A stretch of 64,000 nt of DNA from contig JACQEZ010000001.1 of assembly GCA_016200325.1 (NCBI GenBank), positions 62,001 to 126,000 of the forward strand, in the 5' to 3' direction. The position numbers were made by a program, and so were the translations under genes. The DNA comes from Candidatus Manganitrophaceae bacterium (GTDB lineage Bacteria; Nitrospirota; Nitrospiria; SBBL01; Manganitrophaceae). The notes beneath the pieces were generated by a model that worked only from the letters and a program-made list of their open reading frames with translations, did no database searches and was not told the DNA's origin. This document shows positions 1 to 8,535 of the stretch, piece by piece. Every line of letters starts with the position of its first letter. The stretch's first letter is position 1.

Positions 1-1
1 G

Positions 2-280
2 GCGGTGGTCGCCGTGTCGGAGGAGACGATCTTCAGAGGATATTTGATGCTCCGCTTTAAGACGGTTTTAGGGAGCGCCCGGGGCGCGCTGTTTCTCTCT
101 TCAGTCCTCTTCGCCGCCGGGCATGGTTATCAGGGGATGGCGGGAATTCTCACCGTCGGTGTGTTGGGGCTGATCTTCGGGGCGGTTTACCTCTGGCGTG
201 GAAGTCTCGTTGCGCCGATCGTCATGCATTTTCTTCACGACTTCGTCGGAATCATCCTTCTCTCCACGGTCGGAAAATGA
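2..280 (+). CDS. CPBP-family intramembrane protease, C-terminal part (cut by window edge)
   Basis: This is the C-terminal half of a CPBP (CAAX protease/bacteriocin-processing, Abi) membrane protease; the reading frame is open to the window's left edge, so the start lies outside. The visible part has the family's EExxxR motif (EETIFRG), the FxxxH motif (LFAAGH) and a late HxxxD-like segment (HFLHD) set in hydrophobic helices. The catalytic Glu and His residues are therefore present and the enzyme is probably active. Known family members cleave prenylated or small membrane substrates; the substrate here is unknown. A GTG at 5 is only an internal codon in this reading. It converges on the NYN gene with no spacing. 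Confidence 0.8.
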   Translation, partial: AVVAVSEETIFRGYLMLRFKTVLGSARGALFLSSVLFAAGHGYQGMAGILTVGVLGLIFGAVYLWRGSLVAPIVMHFLHDFVGIILLSTVGK

Positions 281-817
281 TCAGAGCTGTTTAAGCCGCC
301 CTTGGCGGCGGCGCTCGGCCTTGGAGAGGCGGCGGGGATTCCCTTTCTTCGGCCCCGGTTGCGAGAGCGGTTCGGAGCTGTCGTCTTTATCTTCTAGGGG
401 GGCAAGATGGGTCGGTCCGGACGGCCCAGCCGCTCCGATGGAACTGTTTGGAGAGAGGGCCGAGTGGAGCCGCGCTTCAAACTCTCCGGAGAAAACCGCC
501 ACCCCGCCATGGCTTCGAACTTGATCTTGAACCGCCCGGTCGGAGGAGACAACGGTGCATCCCTCCCGAAGCGCCTCCGCCATCCGGATGATTACATCGT
601 CGGCCGATTCTCCATAGCCGGAGAAGACCACCTCAACCCCGCCGCTCCGCTCCGCACCCCCTCTCCCTTCCCCATCAAAAACGACGGTGATCGGAAAACC
701 TTTGATCGTGCGATAGGAAGAGAGCTGGTCGATCAGGCGGCGACGTTTCTCCTCGAGATAGCCCCGGAGGCCCTTTTGCCGACCGATGAAGTTGTAGCCA
801 TCAACGATGATCTCCAT
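281..817 (-). CDS. NYN-domain (YacP-like) putative RNA-binding/nuclease protein
   Basis: The protein has about 178 residues and begins MEIIVDGYNFIG, the N-terminal signature of the YacP/NYN (PIN-like) fold, where the early Asp and Asn line the metal site. Further acidic positions fit the fold: VVFDGEG near 50, the SADD segment and SSDRAVQ. Bacillus YacP (Rae1) is a ribosome-associated endonuclease, so an RNA-cleaving role is plausible but inferred. The C-terminal 40 residues are Lys/Arg/Gln-rich and low in complexity, perhaps for RNA contact. The frame extends 14 codons upstream, but the ATG at 817 starts exactly at the conserved motif and was chosen. Its stop abuts the stop of the protease gene. 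Confidence 0.75.
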   Translation of the reverse strand: MEIIVDGYNFIGRQKGLRGYLEEKRRRLIDQLSSYRTIKGFPITVVFDGEGRGGAERSGGVEVVFSGYGESADDVIIRMAEALREGCTVVSSDRAVQDQVRSHGGVAVFSGEFEARLHSALSPNSSIGAAGPSGPTHLAPLEDKDDSSEPLSQPGPKKGNPRRLSKAERRRQGRLKQL

Positions 818-897
818 GCGGTGATTGTATGCGAGGGGTGGCGGGTTTGGCAAGTACAACGATCAATCTAAAGGCGGGATTCTACTCCCTATCCGGC

Positions 898-2025
898 TTA
901 CTTTGTCCGTTTCTTTTTGATCTGTGCCCAATCGTAGGGGAGCGGCTTGCTCTCCCAGGGGCCTAGCTTTTTGATTTCGTTTTGGATGGCTTCGGCACGG
1001 CTGGCGCTGGGAGGGTGGGTGGAAAGAAGCGGGATGGAGACCCCTTCCTCTTTGGCGAGCCGGTGGAAAAAGGTGATCATGCCATTCGGATCGACTTTCG
1101 CCTCCTTCAGAAGGGCGAGGGCCTCTCGGTCGGCCTCCGATTCTTGATCGCGTCCGAAGCGCAAAAGCGGTAATTGGGCGGCGGCCTCTCCGATCTGCCC
1201 GCTTCCTTGCCCGCCCCATTCGCTAAAAATCAGCGTGAGGACGACCTGCCAGCCGAGCTGATGAACGATCCCTTTCAGACTGTGCCGCTGAAGGACATGC
1301 TCGGCTTCGTGGGCGAGGACGCCGGCGACCTCTTCGGCCGAATCGGCTGCGCGAATCAGCCCGGTGAAAATGACGACATGTCCCCCCGGGATTGCAAACG
1401 CATTAACCGTCGGGTCATTGGCCACGTGCCAGTGAAAGGGGTAAGGGGCTCCTTTCGTCAGGCGCTCTCCGATCTCCTCGATCGCCTGGGTCGTCTCCCC
1501 TTTCGGGAGGAGTGTCAAGCCGGTCTGAGTCTGCGCATAAATCAGATCGCCCCATTGTCTTTCCGAGGCGAGGGAGATTCTCTGAACGGCCCATGCGGCG
1601 AGGGTATCCGACTGCCACCAGAGCGCCAATCCCAAAAGGAGGGGGAGGAGAAGAATAAAACCGAGGAGCATCCAGCCGAACCGCATTCCCCTTTGAACGC
1701 GTTCGGTCTGCTTTCGCCACTGCATCAGCTGCGGCGCGAGCGAAGGAGGGGCGAGGGAGAGGAAGGTCTCTTTGGCACGATCGTCGGAGAGAACCAGTGA
1801 TCGCACCGCTCCATTTTCAGTCCAGGCGAGGGTCATCTGATCGTGGTTGAACCCGCCGGCGGTCACCCGCAACGCTTCGAAGAGGAGGGTCTCTTCCATC
1901 GGCTCACCCGGATGAAGGGTAACGCCTGTGACCGTTATCCGAACCGGTATCCGGCTTCCCTGGGGTGGAAGTCCCGGGCCGAAGGAGAGCGCCTCAAACA
2001 GTTCTATCTCAGAGAGGGAAGCCAC
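898..2025 (-). CDS. M48-family membrane metalloprotease
   Basis: This is a zinc metalloprotease of about 375 residues. An N-terminal beta-rich region of about 110 residues (DUF7092-like) is followed by one or two transmembrane helices (GFILLLPLLLGLALWW). The catalytic domain carries HEAEH in a VLAHEAEHVLQRH context, and a downstream ESEADREAL segment provides the third zinc ligand. Later HPPSASRAEAI is typical of BepA/Oma1-like M48 enzymes. Such proteases act in envelope quality control. The GTG at 2025 was chosen because it follows the upstream AIM24 stop (2033) by a few bases; longer frames would overlap that gene. It is probably cotranscribed with the AIM24 gene, whose product may be related to membrane stress. 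Confidence 0.85.
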   Translation of the reverse strand: MASLSEIELFEALSFGPGLPPQGSRIPVRITVTGVTLHPGEPMEETLLFEALRVTAGGFNHDQMTLAWTENGAVRSLVLSDDRAKETFLSLAPPSLAPQLMQWRKQTERVQRGMRFGWMLLGFILLLPLLLGLALWWQSDTLAAWAVQRISLASERQWGDLIYAQTQTGLTLLPKGETTQAIEEIGERLTKGAPYPFHWHVANDPTVNAFAIPGGHVVIFTGLIRAADSAEEVAGVLAHEAEHVLQRHSLKGIVHQLGWQVVLTLIFSEWGGQGSGQIGEAAAQLPLLRFGRDQESEADREALALLKEAKVDPNGMITFFHRLAKEEGVSIPLLSTHPPSASRAEAIQNEIKKLGPWESKPLPYDWAQIKKKRTK

Positions 2026-2032
2026 CGGCCGC

Positions 2033-2827
2033 TCAGTTATCCCCCTCCAGCAGACCGCCCAATCCGCCGAGGATCGATCCCTCCTCTCGTCCCCGGCCGA
2101 GCCCCGGTATCGCCGAGTAAAGCCGGCTCGCCAGGCGGCTGAGCGGGAGCGATTGCAGCCAGATCTTCCCCGGCCCCTGAAGGGTGGCATAGAAGAAGCC
2201 CTCTCCCGAAAAGAGGGCCGACTTGATTTTGCCGATATACTCAATGTCGTAGGTGACCGACGGCTGCAACGCAACGATGCAGCCGGTATCGACCCGGATC
2301 ATCTCGCCGGGGGCGAGATTTTTTTCGGCCAATGTCCCGCCGGCATGGATGAAGGCGAGTCCGTCTCCTTCGAGCTTCTCCATGATGAATCCTTCCCCGC
2401 CGAAGAGACCGACCCCCAGCTTTCGTTGAAAAGCGATTCCGACCGAGACCCCTTTGGCCGCGCAGAGGAAGGCATCTTTTTGACAGATGAGCTGGCCGCC
2501 GAGCTCCTTCAGATCGACCGGGATGATCTTCCCCGCGTAAGGGGCGGCGAAGGCCACTTTTTTCTTGCCGCTTCCCCGGTTGATGAAGATCGTCATAAAG
2601 AGCGACTCGCCGGTCAGCAGCCGCTTGCCGGCGCCGAGAAGGGCCCCCATCAAACCGGACTTCTGCTGGGAGCCGTCGCCGAAGACCGTTTCCAGCTCGA
2701 TTCCGCTCTCCATGAACATCATCGCGCCCGCCTCGGCCACGGCCGCTTCGGCGGGATCGAGCTCGATCTCGACATACTGCATCTCCGATCCGAAAATTTG
2801 ATAATCGATTACATCCATTCGTGCCAT
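2033..2827 (-). CDS. AIM24 / TIGR00266 family protein
   Basis: This is a 264-residue all-beta protein of the AIM24 (TIGR00266) family. Recognisable features are the EIELDPAEAAVAEAGAM segment near the start, the MMFME signature, repeated glycine-rich strands (GGEGFIMEKLEGDG, ALFSGEGFFYATLQGPG) and a C-terminal QSLPLSRLASR segment that is common in the family. Yeast Aim24 is needed for mitochondrial inner-membrane organisation; the bacterial function is not established. The ATG start is supported by an AGGAG Shine-Dalgarno (SD) sequence seven bases upstream. It is the first gene of a pair with the M48 protease, which suggests a joint membrane-associated job. Confidence 0.85.
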   Translation of the reverse strand: MARMDVIDYQIFGSEMQYVEIELDPAEAAVAEAGAMMFMESGIELETVFGDGSQQKSGLMGALLGAGKRLLTGESLFMTIFINRGSGKKKVAFAAPYAGKIIPVDLKELGGQLICQKDAFLCAAKGVSVGIAFQRKLGVGLFGGEGFIMEKLEGDGLAFIHAGGTLAEKNLAPGEMIRVDTGCIVALQPSVTYDIEYIGKIKSALFSGEGFFYATLQGPGKIWLQSLPLSRLASRLYSAIPGLGRGREEGSILGGLGGLLEGDN

Positions 2828-2950
2828 CTCTTTGCTCCTTTATTTGGGCCCGTTGGCCGCGGGTGGTTCTCCCGAGGTTCTGCGACGCATTATATCGATC
2901 CATTATTGGAATCTCAAGGCCGGGATGTTTGCTCGACGACTGAATCGGAT

Positions 2951-4675
2951 TTAAACGGGGAGATCTTTCTTCGGCTGCTCGGCGATGTCCTTCAATTGCT
3001 CTTCGCGGAGCAGCTCCAATCCTTGAAGGAGCTGGGTTTGAACGACGGTAAAGAGGTGGCGGGCATAGAGAAGCCGCGGGAGGAGAACATAGGCGGCCCC
3101 CTCTTCATAGAAGCGGCGCGCCCCGCGGATCGTCTCCGAGGTGACGATCACCGCACTCTGCGGGCAGAGCGTTTGGATCTGCTTTAACAGACGGTGGTTG
3201 GTTGTCCCTTTCAGGAACGTATCCGGAATCGTCGAGATCACCACGCGCGCCTCGCCGATGCCGGCATGCCGGAGGGTTTCGGGATGGGCGATGTCGCCGT
3301 AGACGCAGGCGACCCCATTCTTCTTTAAGATCTCGAGGGTCTGTGGATTAAAATCGATGACGAAGAGTTTTTCTTTTAGATAAGGCATTTCATGGTTAAT
3401 CTGAAAGAGGAAGGAGCTCGCCTCTTTGAAGAAGCCGAGGAGAACGATTTCTTTTCCCACCCTCACCGCAGAAAAGGGAGAGGGGGCCACCGGTTCTTCG
3501 GGCTTCACCTTCTTCAGGCGCCTCAGCGCAAATCCGACGATATGCTCACTGTAAAGGATCAGATAGCTCGACAGGACCAGGCTGAGAATCAAGCTGAGGA
3601 TCACAATGGAGACGACCGACTCATTGACATGATGGTAGGCGGCGCCGAGCGTGACGATCACCAGGGAAAACTCGCTGATCTGGGAGAGGTTGATCGATGT
3701 GAGCAGCCCGGTCCGCAGGTCGAGGCCGAGGGCGCCGAGGGTCGGGAGAAGGGTGATAAATCGGCTAAGGATGACGAATGTCGTCGTCAAAAAAGCGGTC
3801 GCCAGGAGGCTCGGCGTAATGGCTGGGGCCTTGAGTCCCAGGGCGACGAAAAAGAGGGTGATGAAGAAGTCCCGGATGCCGGTGATCTTGGCAATGACGT
3901 CGAGACTATAGGGGAAGGCGGCGATCGAGAGGCCGGCGATCAGCGCCCCCATCTCCTTCGAGAGGCCGACCGCGTTGGCCATGCCCGACACCAGAAAACA
4001 CCAGGAGAGCGAGGTCGTCAGCATCAGCTCCGGCGACTTCGCGATCCAGACAAAGAGTCTCGGCAAAAGGTATTTGCTGATGAAAAAACAGAGGGAGAGA
4101 AGCCCCGCCCCCGCAAGGAGCGAGGAAAAGAGGGAAGAAAGCTCGGGCTGAAGCAGGTTCGGCTGGAGGGCGAGGAAGACGATCGCCCAGATGTCTTGAA
4201 AGATCAGAATGCCGACCGTCGTCCGTCCGGCCAGGGTATCGATTTCATATTTATCATAAAGCAGCTTGACGGCGATCAGTGTGGAGCTGAGGGAGAGGGC
4301 GAGCGCCAGATAGGCGAGATTAAAATTGATTTGTCCGGAGAAGAAACCGAGCCATCGAAAGAAGAGGATTCCCAGGGCGATGCAACCGAAGAATTGAACG
4401 CTCCCGGCGACCGCGGCGGTCTTGCCGGCATCAATCAGCTTGGTCAGGTTGATCTCCAGGCCGATGATGAAGAGAAGGAGGATCAATCCGATCTCGGAGA
4501 TCAGCTCGATGCTCGCCTCGTCGGCGATGATTCCAAACCCCATTTTCTGGCCGAGGAGGATTCCGCCGAAAATATAGCCGAGGATCAGCGGCTGTTTGAA
4601 CCTTCGCGCGACGAGGGCGGAGAGGGTCGCAAAGATAATGCTGACCGCGATGCTGGTCAGAAGGTTCATCTGCAT
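2951..4675 (-). CDS. Kef-type CPA2 cation/proton antiporter with RCK-like domain
   Basis: This 574-residue membrane protein has about 12 predicted transmembrane helices (residues 1-385) of the CPA2 Na+/H+ exchanger fold. Diagnostic segments are GYIFGGILLGQ, the FIIGLEINL core and LIFQDIWAI, which holds the Gln-Asp pair typical of KefB/KefC-type proteins. The last 170 residues form a TrkA-N/RCK-like Rossmann domain (IVLLGFF, FVIDFNP, VYGDIAHPETL) that binds nucleotides and gates K+ efflux in characterised relatives. The first glycine motif of that domain is degenerate (GFFKEASS), so the ligand may differ. It probably exports K+ in exchange for H+. It is a single gene, preceded by the terminator of the luxE operon. 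Confidence 0.88.
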   Translation of the reverse strand: MQMNLLTSIAVSIIFATLSALVARRFKQPLILGYIFGGILLGQKMGFGIIADEASIELISEIGLILLLFIIGLEINLTKLIDAGKTAAVAGSVQFFGCIALGILFFRWLGFFSGQINFNLAYLALALSLSSTLIAVKLLYDKYEIDTLAGRTTVGILIFQDIWAIVFLALQPNLLQPELSSLFSSLLAGAGLLSLCFFISKYLLPRLFVWIAKSPELMLTTSLSWCFLVSGMANAVGLSKEMGALIAGLSIAAFPYSLDVIAKITGIRDFFITLFFVALGLKAPAITPSLLATAFLTTTFVILSRFITLLPTLGALGLDLRTGLLTSINLSQISEFSLVIVTLGAAYHHVNESVVSIVILSLILSLVLSSYLILYSEHIVGFALRRLKKVKPEEPVAPSPFSAVRVGKEIVLLGFFKEASSFLFQINHEMPYLKEKLFVIDFNPQTLEILKKNGVACVYGDIAHPETLRHAGIGEARVVISTIPDTFLKGTTNHRLLKQIQTLCPQSAVIVTSETIRGARRFYEEGAAYVLLPRLLYARHLFTVVQTQLLQGLELLREEQLKDIAEQPKKDLPV

Positions 4676-4747
4676 GGAAGCGGTATATCTCCAAGTGGGA
4701 TTTTTTTATTGTATCAGGTTCTATTGGAAATGGAGGAATTTCGGGTG

Positions 4748-4766
4748 AAAAAGGCCGATCACGGCC
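4748..4766 (-). terminator. Rho-independent terminator of the luxE-luxC-aminotransferase operon
   Basis: Read on the minus strand, GGCCG-TGAT-CGGCC forms a five-base-pair GC stem with a four-base loop followed directly by TTTTT. It lies about 33 bases beyond the aminotransferase stop codon and upstream of the Kef gene, so it closes the three-gene operon. Confidence 0.7.
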
Positions 4767-4798
4767 GACGAGGGGGAAGAAAAAGGGCAAATGCTTAG

Positions 4799-5995
4799 TT
4801 ACTTGTGAAGAGATCTTTCAATGATCTCCAGCCCTTTCTGCATGTCCCGTTCAGAAAGGGTGAGGGGCGGGGCGATTCGAACGACGGTGTTTGTGTGAAG
4901 GGTCCAGCCGAGGATCAACCCCGCTTTTCGGCAGCGTCCGACAAACCGGGCGGTCTGTTTCGGATCGGAGAGCTCCAACCCGATCATCAGCCCTTTCCCT
5001 CGAACGTCCCGAATCGCGGTATTCTTCCGGGCGATTTTCCGGAGGCCCGATTGAATTTTCTCTCCCATCGCCGCGGCCTGCCGCGGAAGGTCGTTTTCAA
5101 CGATGAAGTTGAGGCTCGCCAGCCCTGCGGCCGCGCAGACCGGGTGGCCGCCAAAAGTGGTTACATGCGAGAGGGGCGGGTCGACTGAGAGCTGCTTCAT
5201 GATGGCCGGACGGGCGATGAAGGCGCCGAGCGGCATTCCTCCCCCCATCGATTTGGCGACGGTGAGAATGTCGGGAACGACCCGCCAATGCTCCATCGCG
5301 AAGAGCGTCCCGGTCCGGCCGAAGCCGGTCTGCACCTCATCGAAGATCAGGAGCGCGCCGGTCTCTTTGCAGCGGGCGCGGAGGGCGGGGAGGAACCGGT
5401 CGTCGGGAATCCGAATTCCCCCTTCCCCCTGAATCGGCTCGGTGATGACGGCGGCGACCGAATCGTCGATCTGCTTTAGTGCGCCGAGATCGTTAAAGGG
5501 AAGAAAAGTCACGCCGGGGAGGAGCGGCTCAAACGGTCTTCGATAAATCTCCCGGCCGGTTACCGAGCAGGCGCCGTGCGTGTCGCCGTGAAAGCTCCCC
5601 TCGAAGCTGATCAGCCGCTTCCGGCCGGTGACCTTCTTGGCCAACTTCAGCGCCCCCTCGTTGGCTTCCGTCCCGCTGTTTGTAAAATAGATTTGAGAGA
5701 GCGTTTTGGGAAGGAGCTGCGCCAGCCGTGTCGCCAACTCGACCTGAGGCAACTGAACATACTCGCCGTAAACCATGACGTGGAGGTATTTCTCCGCCTG
5801 GGCTTTGATCGCCTTGACCACCGCTGGATGGGTGTGACCGATGCCGGCGACGCCGATCCCTGAAATAAAATCGAGGTAGGCCTTTCCATCGGTGGTGTAG
5901 AGATACGAGCCCGCGGCATGATCGATCTCCAGCCCGATCGGATCGGGGGAGGTTTGGGCGAGATGTCTTCGGAACCGGCGGCGGAGAGAGGTCAC
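4799..5995 (-). CDS. Class III PLP aminotransferase (ArgD/GabT-like), third gene of lux-like operon
   Basis: This is a 398-residue fold-type I, class III aminotransferase. Visible motifs are the N-terminal LDFISGIGV, the phosphate-binding NSGTEANEGALKLA (106-119), FHGDTHGA, the cofactor-contacting IFDEVQTGFGRTG (217-229) and TVAKSMGGGMPLGA with the Schiff-base lysine K248. Substrates of the class include acetylornithine, ornithine, GABA and omega-amines. A GTG start at 5995 overlaps the luxC stop by four bases, so the gene is translationally coupled to a fatty-acyl reductase rather than to arginine genes. The natural inference is amination of the aldehyde made by LuxC/LuxE, but a GABA- or acetylornithine-type reaction cannot be excluded from sequence. 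Confidence 0.85.
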   Translation of the reverse strand: MTSLRRRFRRHLAQTSPDPIGLEIDHAAGSYLYTTDGKAYLDFISGIGVAGIGHTHPAVVKAIKAQAEKYLHVMVYGEYVQLPQVELATRLAQLLPKTLSQIYFTNSGTEANEGALKLAKKVTGRKRLISFEGSFHGDTHGACSVTGREIYRRPFEPLLPGVTFLPFNDLGALKQIDDSVAAVITEPIQGEGGIRIPDDRFLPALRARCKETGALLIFDEVQTGFGRTGTLFAMEHWRVVPDILTVAKSMGGGMPLGAFIARPAIMKQLSVDPPLSHVTTFGGHPVCAAAGLASLNFIVENDLPRQAAAMGEKIQSGLRKIARKNTAIRDVRGKGLMIGLELSDPKQTARFVGRCRKAGLILGWTLHTNTVVRIAPPLTLSERDMQKGLEIIERSLHK

Positions 5996-7359
5996 GTGTT
6001 CTCCCAGTCGACGAATCGGAGCAGATCGAGCAGGCGAAATCGCCCGTCATGATGCCAGGTGAGCGGCGGTTTTTGCATCTTTCCGATCGGACAGATCCGA
6101 TTGACCCCGGCCTGTGCCAGGGAGAAGATCAGCTCGCTCTGGCGCGCCTGTGGGGCGGCGATGCCGACCGCCTGAAGGTAGGGCCGGAGCGGTTCGAGAT
6201 GTCCCGGGACGTCGGAGAGGTCGCGGACCGGTTTGATCCAGATGGTCCGCGCCAGCGGAGAGATCGAAAAGTGCGGATCGGGATCGTAGAGGACGGTCCA
6301 ATCGATTCCGGAAGGGCTCGGAAAGACCTGTCCTCCCTTAAGCGGGATCGCCCCCCGAAGCTGCTGGATCTCCGCCGCCTCGGCGGAGGTCGTGATCCCT
6401 TTGGGGAGCCGATACGAGGCGACATAGAGCGACTGGGCGAGCCATTGGGCGAATGCCACCGGTGAGGCGGTCCCCCCTTCCTCGACATAATAGAGATGGG
6501 GCGAGAGGCAGCCGCGCTGGTCATATAAGCTGATGTCGGTGGCCGCTTCCTCCGCGCTCTCCTTGCTGATCGATTCCCGCGCAATCACCCCAAGACTCAG
6601 CCGGTGACCATGCAAGATCGCCCGCGTGGTCGGCGGGATCTCTGCGCGAAGCGTTTTGATCGTCTCTTCTCCGCCGTAGGCGATCACCAAGTCGGCCTTT
6701 TGAAAGGCGGTCTGTGTGAGGTCGACCTGCGCGTTCGGCCAGGTCAAAACGGCGAGGCTTCCGGACAAATCGGGCCGGATTTTTTCGAGTGACCGGGCAA
6801 AGAGGACCGGTAGAAGAAATTCATCCTGGCTGACTTTGGCCAGGTTCGATGACTTTGCGAGGAGGCTGCAGACCAAGCTGAAGACGGAGGTGCCGGGAAT
6901 ATTCCCGGGCAAGATATGAACCGCCAGCCGCGGGCCAAACGCCCGGCTAAATCCGATCCCTTTCGGCTTTAAACGAAAATGATCGAGTAGGCTCGGATCC
7001 CCGATTTCGGCCTCGAGGAATTGGAGCAGGACCGGGCGGGTTAAATGCTTGAAGAGATCGTCGAGCGCCCACTTGATCATCCCCGGCGAATCGCCGGTGA
7101 TCCGCGGAAGAAGCTGCTCCGCCTCCTGTCGGATCGAATCGCTTGGATCGACCCAACAGCGCGCCGCGGCATCGATCCAGTCGACGATCTTGTAAATCGA
7201 TTCCGATGCGAGTCGCTTTTGCGCTTCAATGAGGCGGTCGGCGATGTGCGCCAACGACGCGGTGGAGAGGCGGGGGCGCGTCACCGGAATTCCGGCGCAA
7301 TCCCGCTCTGTCTCTTCGATCGGGTCGAGCGGCTGTTCGGGAAGATAGTATCCCTTCAT
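5992..7359 (-). CDS. LuxC-like acyl-CoA/acyl-protein reductase
   Basis: This 455-residue protein belongs to the LuxC family of NADPH-dependent acyl reductases (aldehyde-dehydrogenase-like fold). Family marks include HILPGNIPGTSVFS (the nucleotide-binding stretch), LVIAYGGEETI, ILHGHRLSLGVI and YDQRGCLSPHLYY, where C284 aligns with the acyl-accepting cysteine of bacterial LuxC. In luminous bacteria LuxC takes the acyl group from acylated LuxE and reduces it to a fatty aldehyde. The ATG at 7359 was chosen over longer frames because it overlaps the luxE stop as ATGA and has a purine-rich GGAGAGAG just upstream. No luciferase (luxAB) is present in the window, so the aldehyde probably serves another pathway. 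Confidence 0.85.
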   Translation of the reverse strand: MKGYYLPEQPLDPIEETERDCAGIPVTRPRLSTASLAHIADRLIEAQKRLASESIYKIVDWIDAAARCWVDPSDSIRQEAEQLLPRITGDSPGMIKWALDDLFKHLTRPVLLQFLEAEIGDPSLLDHFRLKPKGIGFSRAFGPRLAVHILPGNIPGTSVFSLVCSLLAKSSNLAKVSQDEFLLPVLFARSLEKIRPDLSGSLAVLTWPNAQVDLTQTAFQKADLVIAYGGEETIKTLRAEIPPTTRAILHGHRLSLGVIARESISKESAEEAATDISLYDQRGCLSPHLYYVEEGGTASPVAFAQWLAQSLYVASYRLPKGITTSAEAAEIQQLRGAIPLKGGQVFPSPSGIDWTVLYDPDPHFSISPLARTIWIKPVRDLSDVPGHLEPLRPYLQAVGIAAPQARQSELIFSLAQAGVNRICPIGKMQKPPLTWHHDGRFRLLDLLRFVDWENT

Positions 7360-8435
7360 CTCTCTCCGATTCCTTTGTGAGAGCCGAGCAGATCGTCGTG
7401 GGTGATCGAGCATCCCTTTGGCGTCGCGCCCGGCGCCCGGCCGAGCAGAAGAATCCCCCCCTCCCCCTCTCGCCCGAGATCCTCCGTGAGGATGGCGGCG
7501 ACGGAATCGATATTGGCCAGATCGTAATGGGCGAGGAGGCCGACGTCTCCCTTTGCAACCGGTCTCAGCGTCTCCGGATGGAGAAGGCGACTGCGAAGCT
7601 GGGGTGGGGCGATGTAGACGCGCGGCCCATCGACCCCGGCCACGCCGTCATAGAACTGCGAGGTCATCTCCGACATTCCATACTCATTGATGCACCACGC
7701 CGGAGGAAGGCCGAGGTATTCCTGATAGAGCGCATCGAGGGAGGCGCGCGGGATCTCTCTTGATTTTCCCTTGAAGCCGCCGGTATCCATCAGCCTGCTT
7801 TTTTCCGGAAGCCGGATCCGAAGCGTCTGATCTCGCAGGAAGTCGAGAAAGTGAACAAAAGAAAACGAGGTCCCGAGAAGGGCCACCGGCTCGTCTCCTT
7901 TTGTCAGATCGGAGGCGAGCCGCGCCGCATCGAGTTTTCCCTCGCGGATATAGTAACGGCTTCCTTCGGTTCCGTAGGCCGCGCGGATCACTTCCATCAT
8001 GAACGAGAGCGATGCGTGGGGCGTCTCGTCGGGTGAGGGGGTCAGGATCGCCATTTTTATCCGGTCTCCCTCCGGCAGGAGGTGTCTTCTAAAATGGGTC
8101 CGGATGGCCGCCGCCGCGATTTCAAGGTCGAAGAGGGGATGGCGACTTTTGTCCGTCCCGGTCGTCCCGCTCGATTGAAAGAGCCGGGCCGCCTCCTCCA
8201 CCGGCCGGCAAGAGATGGCGGCGACCTTGAACGCCATCGCCGGAAGGGGGGGGATCTCCTCCCACGTTTGAACACGGCCGGGGCGCTTCTCTTGCGAGAG
8301 GCAAAAGCGGCGATAAGGAAGGTTGAGCTCGAATTGGCGCTGAAAGAGGCGCAGGGCGGCCTCGTTGAAGCGGCTCTCAGAAAGCGGCCCGATGGTATCG
8401 ATTAAGTCTAAGATCTGATCTCTCAGTTCATTCAT
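7356..8435 (-). CDS. LuxE-like acyl-protein synthetase
   Basis: This is a 359-residue member of the LuxE/PaaK-like adenylate-forming family. The phosphate-binding loop LFQSSGTTGTDKS (near 90) and the INEYGMSEMTSQFYDG segment, which matches the YGxTE-type adenylate motif, are clear. LuxE activates a fatty acid with ATP and holds it as an acyl thioester before handing it to LuxC. It is the first gene of a three-gene set coupled by four-base overlaps (luxE-luxC, luxC-aminotransferase). A candidate -35/-10 pair ends only a few bases upstream of the ATG, so the message may have almost no leader. The natural acyl substrate is unknown; a non-fatty carboxylic acid is also possible. Confidence 0.83.
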   Translation of the reverse strand: MNELRDQILDLIDTIGPLSESRFNEAALRLFQRQFELNLPYRRFCLSQEKRPGRVQTWEEIPPLPAMAFKVAAISCRPVEEAARLFQSSGTTGTDKSRHPLFDLEIAAAAIRTHFRRHLLPEGDRIKMAILTPSPDETPHASLSFMMEVIRAAYGTEGSRYYIREGKLDAARLASDLTKGDEPVALLGTSFSFVHFLDFLRDQTLRIRLPEKSRLMDTGGFKGKSREIPRASLDALYQEYLGLPPAWCINEYGMSEMTSQFYDGVAGVDGPRVYIAPPQLRSRLLHPETLRPVAKGDVGLLAHYDLANIDSVAAILTEDLGREGEGGILLLGRAPGATPKGCSITHDDLLGSHKGIGER

Positions 8436-8443
8436 CTCTCTGA

Positions 8444-8473
8444 GAGATACACCATGGATTGAGCGACTGTCAA
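8444..8473 (-). promoter_or_regulatory. Candidate sigma-70 promoter of the luxE operon
   Basis: On the minus strand TTGACA (8468-8473) and TATCTC (8444-8449) are separated by 18 bases. The predicted transcript start falls within a few bases of the luxE ATG at 8435. The -35 box is perfect, the -10 box is moderate. Confidence 0.45.
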
Positions 8474-8535
8474 GGACGGAAAGGAAGGTCGGTCCGAGGT
8501 AAAAGTATTTTATCGCTGTCGGAGCAGGGGCGCGC

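Noticed and set aside
1928-3187. Open frame of 419 codons opposite the AIM24 and M48 genes
   Set aside because: It crosses two real genes and their spacer, lacks family motifs and is rich in charged low-complexity runs.
3392-4798. Long open frame (468 codons) antisense to the Kef antiporter
   Set aside because: Composition is extremely Glu/Asp/Gly/Arg-rich with no domain, and the opposite strand encodes a full antiporter. It is a by-product of high-GC codon use.
4799-8435. Possible bioluminescence operon
   Set aside because: luxA and luxB are absent from the window and an aminotransferase takes their place, so light production is not supported.
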